62,000 nucleotides of DNA from Apostichopus japonicus (lineage: Eukaryota; Echinodermata; Holothuroidea; Aspidochirotida; Stichopodidae). Under the pieces are notes generated by a model. It was not told where the DNA came from and ran no database searches. It saw nothing but the letters and a program-made list of their open reading frames with translations. This document shows positions 54,401 to 62,000 of this stretch, one piece after another (position 1 is the stretch's first letter; every line of letters starts with the position of its first letter). Location: assembly GCF_037975245.1 (NCBI RefSeq), contig NC_092577.1, positions 77,501 through 139,500 on the forward strand, given 5' to 3'. A program made the position numbers and the translations under genes.

Positions 54401-57400
54401 ATGCGTTGAAGTGAACTGTATAATTCCACTAAATGTGGGAATAATCCACAAAAGTGTCTCAAAATACAAAATTTATGTTTCACTATGCCTAGTTTGGTCA
54501 TTTTCGTTAAGGCTTTGTATTTTAAAACTGCGGTTGAAAAAGAGGATACAATTTGACTAACAAAGTAACAAACATGGCAACTACAGTGTCTATCTGTGCA
54601 GCTACATACATTTTACACAGTAGTGAATTTAGGGGACACATGAAGTCACTGTACACCACCATACTACTCTGGTGTTTATGTCACTGGTGGGAAATGAAGT
54701 GCAAGATTGTCATCAGTACACCTAGTGATCGTGATGCTGACAAACATTCAATAATGGACTAGTGTATGAGAGTGTCATGGTGAGTTTGTTGATTTAACTT
54801 ATACAGGTTCCTAATGGTGCAAGTGTAACAGTGCAGTCATACAAGGAGAAGCAAGACAAACTGAAGGACATCATCAAGAGCATTACAACATCCTTCAAGT
54901 CTCTACGAGCCCTATATGACAGATGTAACCAAATAGTTATCTCCTTGGAACAGAACAATCCCCAAGTAAGTACATGCTTTAAAAAAAACTCTATTAATGT
55001 CATACTGGCCAACTAATCAACACAAGCTATAGGATTGATTTAGTGATGTCAGTGTAAACTGAGAACATTGGTATTCTCCATAGAAGCTAACATTTTAGAT
55101 GAATGGTAAGAACTAGCACCTAATGTACATGGTGGTTACTGTAGCTGCCCAGCTTACACTTTATAGGATGGTGCTAGCATAGGGCCTAGGGGAGTGATCT
55201 GCAATTAAAAATACCAGTTGTTGAGATGGATGGTACTAGCACCTAATGTACATGGTGGTTACTGTAGCTGCCGAGCTTACACTTTATAGGATGGTGCTAG
55301 CATAGGGCCTAGGGGAGTGATCTGCAATTAAAAATACCATTTGTTGAGATGGATGGTACTAGCACCTAATGTACATGGTGGTTACTGTAGCTGCCCAGCT
55401 TACACTTTATCGGATGGTGCTAGCATAGGGCCTAGGGGAGTGATCTGCAATTAAAAATACCAGTTGTTGAGATGGATGGTACTAGCACCTAATGTACATG
55501 GTGGTTACTGTAGCTGCCCAGCTTACACTTTATAGGATGGTGCTAGCATAGGGCCTAGGGGAGTGATCTGCAATTAAAAATACCAGTTGTTGAGATGGAT
55601 GGTACTAGCACCTAATGTACATGGTGGTTACTGTAGCTGCCGAGCTTACACTTTATAGGATGGTGCTAGCATAGGGCCTAGGGGAGTGATCTGCAATTAA
55701 AAATACCATTTGTTGAGATGGATGGTACTAGCACCTAATGTACATGGTGGTTACTGTAGCTGCCCAGCTTACACTTTATAGGATGGTGCTAGCATAGGGC
55801 CTAGGGGAGTGATCTGCAATTAAAAATACCAGTTGTTGAGATGGATGGTACTAGCACCTAATGTACATGGTGGTTACTGTAGCTGCCGAGCTTACACTTT
55901 ATAGGATGGTGCTAGCATAGGGCCTAGGGGAGTGATCTGCAATTAAAAATACCATTTGTTGAGATGGATGGTACTAGCACCTAATGTACATGGTGGTTAC
56001 TGTAGCTGCCCAGCTTACACTTTATAGGATGGTGCTAGCATAGGGCCTAGGGGAGTGATCTGCAATTAAAAATACCAGTTGTTGAGATGGATGGTACTAG
56101 AAACTAATGTACATGGTGGTTACTGTAGCTGCCCAGCTTACACTTTATAGGATGGTGCTAGCATAGGGCCTGGGGGATTGATCTGCAATTAAAAATACCA
56201 TTTGTTGAGATGGATGGTACTAGCACCTAATGTACATGGTGGTTACTGTAGCTGCCCAGCTTACACTTTATAGGATGGTGCTAGCATAGGGCCTAGGGGA
56301 GTGATCTGCAATTAAAAATACCATTTGTTGAGATGGATGGTACTAGCACCTAATGTACATGGTGGTTACTGTAGCTGCCCAGCTTACACTTTATAGGATG
56401 GTGCTAGCATAGGGCCTAGGGGAGTGATCTGCAATTAAAAATACCAGTTGTTGAGATGGATGGTACTAGCACCTAATGTACATGGTGGTTACTGTAGCTG
56501 CCCAGCTTACACTTTATAGGATGGTGCTAGCATAGGGCCTAGGGGAGTGATCTGCAATTAAAAATACCATTTGTTGAGATGGATGGTACTAGCACCTAAT
56601 GTACATGGTGGTTACTGTAGCTGCCCAGCTTACACTTTATAGGATGGTGCTAGCATAGGGCCTAGGGGAGTGATCTGCAATTAAAAATACCAGTTGTTGA
56701 GATGGATGGTACTAGCACCTACTGTAATGTACATGGTGGTTACTGTAGCTGCCCAGCTTACACTTTATAGGATGGTGCTAGCATAGGGCCTGGGGGATTG
56801 ATCTGCAATTAAAAATACCAGTTGTTGAGATGGATGGTACTAGCAACTTTTGTACATGGTGGTTACTGTAGCTGCCCAGCTTACACTTTATAGGATGGTG
56901 CTAGCATAGGGCCTGGGGGATTGATCTGCAATTAAAAATACCAGTTGTTGAGATGGATGGTACTAGCAACTTTTGTACATGGTGGTTACTGTAGCTGCCC
57001 AGCTTACACTTTATAGGATGGTGCTAGCATAGGGCCTGGGGGAGTGATCTGCAATTAAAAATACCAGTTGTTGAGATGGATGGTACTAGCAACTAAGGTA
57101 CATGGTGGTTACTCGGCTGTTACTGGGTTAAGGGCTAAGGGGAACGATTATCAGTCAAGTTTCAATTTAGTTTGTATGGTAACATTGCTGATGGTGCTAG
57201 CAAAAGGAACTAGTGGAATGTTTTCCAGTCTAGTTTTAAATTTGTTAAATGGTATATGGCTGCCTAGGTTTATGTATTTTTGATGAATGATACAAAATTA
57301 GTATAAGGCTGTCAGAGTATAAAAAGTTCTGTTGCTCAATTCAGTATGTTGACATCTTCCATGTTGTATTAGATGAATCCAACTTAAGGTTATCTTGAAC

Positions 57401-60400
57401 ATGGTTGACTTTGTTTTTAGGATTATATTCCACTAGTCGGAGGTCCTACAAACTGGTCAGATCTCATATCATCTGGTTACAAGGAACGGGCTCAACATCT
57501 TGGGGAAGAGAAGAAAGAACTGATAGAGGTAATAATATACAAACGACCTTAAATTATAATGAAAGACCTTAAAATGATATATAAAAGACCTTGAAATAAT
57601 ATGTAAAAGACCTTAAAATAATATATAAAAGAACCTAAAATAATATATAAAAGACCCTAAAATAATATATGAAAGTCCTTATAATAATATATAAAAAGTC
57701 CTTAAAATATGTAGCATTCAAACAAAGAAGCTGAAGATGGAGCCTGCAGTTCCATCGTTTAGATGTAAGTACTTGTACCTTTCAATGCATGAGGTCTACA
57801 GGCTACTAATGTATGGAATGCAGAAAGGGCAAAACCAAACAACAACAACATTTATTACATGATTGATGAATATATTTAAATTCAAATGACGATGAGATGA
57901 TATATGATGTAATGATGGTATACTATGTGCAACAACATAAATGTCTACAACAGCTACATAAAATAGTTAAACAATGTCGCAAAAGTATACATTAATATCA
58001 TATTTCAGTATGACGTCATTTATTCTGTAATGTCGTCGTTAATTATTTTAATGAAGGGTAAAGTGCATATGACAACATAATTAGATCTATAACAGCAAAA
58101 CTCACTCCTTCTGGTTTGAAATTAAGAATAACATCTTCCCCATATCCTAATTCTTGAAGAATGCATCTCCATTTTCTACTTTTAATTCCGTGTTGATTAT
58201 GCAAACGATGATTCGGTGGGCTTGAAACAATAACTCCCGCTAGCCCAAATAAGAAAACTGAGACTGCTCTGGCCCAAAAAGTATAATTGCGCCATCACTT
58301 TGTTGCATGATATTACATTGTCACATGAACTTATGCCGTTGGATGACAATTTGTTTGAAAAGCTATCGCCGTAGCGATCTACTACCTCGATGTGTTATTT
58401 CTTTATTACGTTAAGTGAAATAGCGCCCTTATCTCTGTTGTCAGCTTGTTACCAGTGCAGTTTCACATTCCACACTTATGCATAATTACTTGTACCTAAA
58501 CATGTCATTACTTGTACCTATTAGTGCATTAATAGGCAGGCGACCAATGCATTATGTTCCCCTAACATGTCATTACTTGTACCTATAAGTGTGCATAGGG
58601 AGGCGACCAATGCATTATGTTACCAAAACATGTCATTACTTGTACCTATAAGTGTGCATAGGGAGGCGACCAATGCATTATGTTACCTAAACATGTCATT
58701 ACTTGTACCTATTAGTGCATGGTTAGGCAAGCGACCAATGCATTATGTTACCTAAACATGTCATTATTTGTACCTATAAGTGTGCATAGGGAGGCGACCA
58801 ATGCATTATGTTCCCCTAACATGTCATTACTTGTACCTATTAGTGCATTGATAGGCAGGCGACCAATGCATTATGTTCCCCTAACATGTCATTACTTGTA
58901 CCTATTAGTGCATTAATAGGCAGGCGACCAATGCATTATGTTCCCCTAACATGTCATTACTTGTACCTATTAGTGCATTAATAGGCAGGCGACCAATGCA
59001 TTATGTTCCCCTAACATGTCATTACTTGTACCTATTAGTGCATTAATAGGCAGGCGACCAATGCATTATGTTCCCCTAACATGTCATTACTTGTACCTAT
59101 TAGTGCATTAATAGGCAGGCGACCAATGCATTATGTTCCCCTAACATGTCATTACTTGTACCTATTAGTGCATTAATAGGCAGGCGACCAATGCATTATG
59201 TTACCAAAACATGTCATTACTTGTACCTATAAGTGTGCATAGGGAGGCGACCAATGCATTATGTTACCTAAACATGTCAGTACTTGTACCTATTAGTGCA
59301 TTAATAGGCAGGCGACCAATGCATTATGTTACCTAAACATGTCATTACTTGTACCTATAAGTGTGCATAGGGAGGCGACCAATGCATTATGTTACCTAAA
59401 CATGTCATTACTTGTACCTATTAGTGCATTAATAGGCAGGCGACCAATGCATTATGTTCCCCTAACATGTCATTACTTGTACCTATTAGTGCATTAATAG
59501 GCAGGCGACCAATGCATTATGTTCCCCTAACATGTCATTACTTGTACCTATTAGTGCATTAATAGGCAGGCGACCAATGCATTATGTTCCCCTAACATGT
59601 CATTACTTGTACCTATTAGTGCATTAATAGGCAGGCGACCAATGCATTATGTTCCCCTAACATGTCTTTACTTGTACCTATTAGTGCATTAATAGGCAGG
59701 CGACCAATGCATTATGTTACCAAAACATGTCATTACTTGTACCTATAAGTGTGCATAGGGAGGCGACCAATGCATTATGTTACCAAAACATGTCATTACT
59801 TGTACCTATAAGTGTGCATAGTGAGGCGACCAATGCATTATGTTACCTAAACATGTCAGTACTTGTACCTATTAGTGCATTAATAGGCAGGCGACCAATG
59901 CATTATGTTACCTAAACATGTCATTACTTGTACCTATAAGTGTGCATAGGGAGGCGACCAATGCATTATGTTACCTAAACATGTCATTACTTGTACCTAT
60001 TAGTGCATTAATAGGCAGGCGACCAATGCATTATGTTACCAAAACATGTCATTACTTGTACCTATAAGTGTGCATAGGGAGGCGACCAATGCATTATGTT
60101 ACCAAAACATGTCATTACTTGTACCTATAAGTGTGCATAGGGAGGCGACCAATGCATTATGTTACCTAAACATGTCATTACTTGTACCTATAAGGGTGCA
60201 TATGGAGGCGACCAATGCATTATGTTACCTAAACATGTCATTACTTGTACCTATAAGTGTGCATAGGGAGGCGACCAATGCATTATGTTACCTAAACATG
60301 TCATTACTTGTACCTATTGATGCATTAATAGGCAGGCGACCAATGCATTATGTTACCAAAACATGTCATTACTTGTACCTATAAGTGTGCATAGGGAGGC

Positions 60401-62000
60401 GACCAATGCATTATGTTACCTAAACATGTCATTACTTGTACCTATAAGGGTGCATAGGGAGGCGACCAATGCATTATGTTACCAAAACATGTCATTACTT
60501 GTACCTATAAGTGTGCATAGGGAGGCGACCAATGCATTATGTTACCTAAACATGTCATTACTTGTACCTATAAGGGTGCATAGGGAGGCGACCAATGCAT
60601 TATGTTACCTAAACATGTCATTACTTGTACCTATTAGTGTGCATAGGGAGGCGACCAATGCATTATGTTACCTAAACATGTCATTACTTGTGTGCATAGG
60701 CAGGCGACCAATGCATTATGTTCCCCTAACATGTCATTACTTGTACCTATTAGTGCATTAATAGGCAGGCGACCAATGCATTATGTTCCCCTAACATGTC
60801 ATTACTTGTACCTATAAGTGTGCATAGGGAGGCGACCAATGCATTATGTTACCTAAACATGTCATTACTTGTGTGCATAGGCAGGCGACCAATGCATTAT
60901 GTTCCCCTAACATGTCATTACTTGTACCTATTAGTGCATTAATAGGCAGGCGACCAATGCATTATGTTACCAAAACATGTCATTACTTGTACCTATAAGT
61001 GTGCATAGGGAGGCGACCAATGCATTATGTTACCAAAACATGTCATTACTTGTACCTCATTATATGGCTCAAAATAAGTAACACTTAATACTAACAGCCC
61101 TCAAAACATGTAACAGTTACAACACAAACCCTCAAAACATGTAACAATTAATAATAACTCTCAAAACATGTAACAGTTACAAACAAACCTCAAAATAAGT
61201 AACACTTAATATTAACAGCCCTCACAATATGTAACAGTTACAACACAAACCCTCAAAACATGTAACAGTTAATAATAACTCTCAAAACATGTAACAGTTA
61301 CAACACAAACCTCAAAATAAGTAACACTTAATACTAACTGCCCTCAAAATATGTAACAGTTACAACACAAACACTCAAAACATGTAACAATTAATAATAA
61401 CTCTCAAAACATGTAACAGTTACAACACAAACCTCAAAATAAGTAACACTTAATACTAACAGCCCTCAAAATATGTAACAGTTACAACACAAACCCTCAA
61501 AACATGTAACAATTAATAATAACTCTCAAAACATGTAACAGTTACAACACAAACCCTCAAAATAAGTAACACCTAATACTAACAGCCCTCAAAATATGTA
61601 ACAGTTTAAACACAAACCATCAAAAAGTAATTTTTTATAATAACCCTCAAAACATGTCATTTTTAATAATAACTCTCAAAACATGTCATTTTTAAAAGTA
61701 ACCCTCAAAAGATGTATAAGTTACAACAAGAACCCTCAAAACATGTGATTTTTAATAATAACCCTCAAAAGATGTAACAGTTCAATACAAACCCTCAAAT
61801 TCCTCCTCAATTGGTGTAAAATATACAACACAAAACAGAAAACATGTAACAAAAAAAATAAAAGGGTAATTTAAGCACAATATGGCCTAATTCTGATATT
61901 TACTGCTAGAATTTTCCACTAGCTGATTTGAAGACCATTTGAGTTACTATGCACAATCATAGTGATAATAAGCCATTCATTTCTTGTTGCAGAAACTTCA
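51338..62000 (+). CDS. MED30: Mediator complex subunit 30, spliced, 3' end outside the window
   Basis: Joining 51338-51469, 54807-54965 and 57421-57528 gives 133 codons in frame, and the next exon opens at 61993. The protein follows vertebrate MED30 along its length: SREVTPLVLCKMGQATVQEI and VNRTQDLF (compare the REVN..SLCR.GQETVQDIV.RT..IF segment), VPNGASVTVQSYKEKQDKLK, LRALYDRCN, DYIPLVGG, then KERAQHLGEEKKELIE entering the C-terminal helix. Human MED30 has 178 residues, so about 45 should remain to the right. MED30 is a metazoan Mediator subunit in the nucleus that helps connect regulators to RNA polymerase II. The coiled, charged character fits a helical scaffold subunit. The plus-strand gene points away from the sulfotransferase. 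Confidence 0.92.
51770..53950. repeat. 24-bp minisatellite in MED30 intron 1
   Basis: About 90 copies of a 24-base unit, CTTCCAATGCCTTACATTGT then GTAG, with variants (TATAG, GCAG, TTATAATGCC). Longer blocks recur, such as the patch around TTACTGCTCTTCCAATGCC near 52230, 52290, 52420 and 52970. Eight-residue periodic frames on both strands are artefacts. Confidence 0.96.
53951..54806. other. MED30 intron 1, unique 3' part
   Basis: Non-repetitive intron sequence without recognised elements. Confidence 0.5.
54807..54965 (+). CDS. MED30: MED30 exon 2
   Basis: 53 codons, phase 0 to 0, acceptor ACTTATACAG and donor GTAAGT. It encodes VPNGASVTVQSYKEKQDKLK and the helix with SLRALYDRCN, matching the PNG...Y...KL..LR.L..KLR.VYDKCN segment of vertebrate MED30. 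Confidence 0.93.
55090..57110. repeat. 123-bp minisatellite in MED30 intron 2
   Basis: The 123-base unit contains GAGATGGATGGTACTAGCAC, GTACATGGTGGTTACTGTAG and TAGCATAGGGCCTAGGGGAG. The landmark GAGATGGA recurs at 55223, 55346 and 55469. About 16 units. Variant pairs (CAGTTG or CATTTG, CTGCCCAGC or CTGCCGAGC) alternate in two- and three-unit patterns. Most units are almost identical, so the array is recent or well homogenised. Confidence 0.97.
57421..57528 (+). CDS. MED30: MED30 exon 3
   Basis: 36 codons, phase 0 to 0, acceptor TTTGTTTTTAG and donor GTAATA. It encodes DYIPLVGGPTNWSD, then a charged helix (YKERAQHLGEEKKELIE) that aligns with the start of the C-terminal helix. Confidence 0.9.
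57540..57715. repeat. Short AT-rich tandem repeat
   Basis: About seven units of roughly 22 bases, AAAGACCTTAAAATAATATA type, starting just after the exon 3 donor. Confidence 0.85.
57716..58469. other. MED30 intron 3, unique part
   Basis: Non-repetitive sequence between two arrays. Nothing recognised. Confidence 0.5.
58470..61055. repeat. 63-bp minisatellite in MED30 intron 3, two unit types
   Basis: About 41 units of about 63 bases containing CATGTCATTACTTGTACCTA and GGCGACCAATGCATTATGTT. Type A has TAAGTGTGCATAGGGAGGCG and type B has TTAGTGCATTAATAGGCAGG. They occur in runs (mostly B at 58800-59200 and 59400-59700, mostly A after 60010), and two shorter units occur near 60690 and 60870. 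The period is a multiple of three, so long artefact frames occur. Confidence 0.97.
61060..61800. repeat. About 120-bp AC-rich repeat in MED30 intron 3
   Basis: Sub-units of about 30 bases built on CTCAAAACATGTAACAGTTA recur in a four-part order with a period near 120 bases (CCTCAAAATAAGTAACACTT recurs around 61190, 61310 and 61430). The end decays into TTTTTAATAATAACCCTCAA variants. Confidence 0.9.
61993..62000 (+). CDS. MED30: MED30 exon 4, first 8 bases
   Basis: After the acceptor CTTGTTGCAG the reading continues AAA CTT CA, Lys-Leu-(Gln/His). This fits the K(K)LKQ run of the MED30 C-terminal helix and keeps phase 0. It is cut by the window edge. Confidence 0.75.

Noticed and set aside
58567-60761. 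Periodic frames with SLLVPISVHREATNALCY repeats
   Set aside because: 63-bp intronic minisatellite in MED30, period a multiple of three.
1-62000. tRNA, rRNA or other structured RNA genes
   Set aside because: I saw no cloverleaf with A and B boxes, no rRNA core sequence and no histone or snRNA signature by eye. A covariance-model search would be needed to exclude them fully.

Overview
This is nuclear DNA from an animal. Two spliced, conserved protein-coding genes can be read through their exon-intron structure. The rest is mainly tandem repeats, hAT-type DNA transposons and pieces of LINE retrotransposons. Large introns, GT-AG junctions, LINE endonuclease/reverse-transcriptase frames and the Mediator subunit exclude a prokaryote. 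The repeat style and LINE types suggest a marine invertebrate, perhaps a deuterostome such as an echinoderm, hemichordate or lancelet. I cannot fix the species from sequence alone.

Layout. 1-1504 (minus): the intact N-terminal and endonuclease part of a LINE, running off the left edge. 1.6-4.1 kb: a tandem array interrupted by a LINE 3' fragment. About 4.8 kb (minus): a possible signal-peptide exon. 6.7-11 kb: three unrelated arrays, namely an exact 83-bp array, a 21-bp palindromic GATATC array and a 130-bp array split by a hAT element. 11-17 kb: several related hAT elements, one nested in another, all sharing a 43-bp module. 18-24 kb: 127-bp and about 84-bp arrays.

Gene 1 (minus, 38179 to 24116) is a type II membrane 2-O-sulfotransferase of the HS2ST/UST family. 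It has eight coding exons, and all phases join to give about 350 residues and a stop codon. Five of its seven coding introns hold tandem arrays, each of a different unit. Upstream, 38.7-44 kb is a 36-bp array split by a 1.9-kb hAT element that itself holds a LINE tail. 44-49.4 kb carries two LINE reverse-transcriptase remnants, one interrupted by an antisense LINE 3' end.

Gene 2 (plus, 51338 to beyond 62000) is MED30, a Mediator subunit. Three full exons (133 codons) and the first 8 bases of a fourth are present. Each of its three introns carries its own array (24-bp; 123-bp; 63-bp plus an AC-rich array).

The two genes point away from each other, with about 13 kb of repeats and mobile elements between them. 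They have no obvious functional link: one acts in Golgi glycan sulfation, the other in RNA polymerase II transcription. By my rough sum, about half of the window is tandem repeat. Most long open frames outside the exons are by-products of repeat units whose length is a multiple of three.
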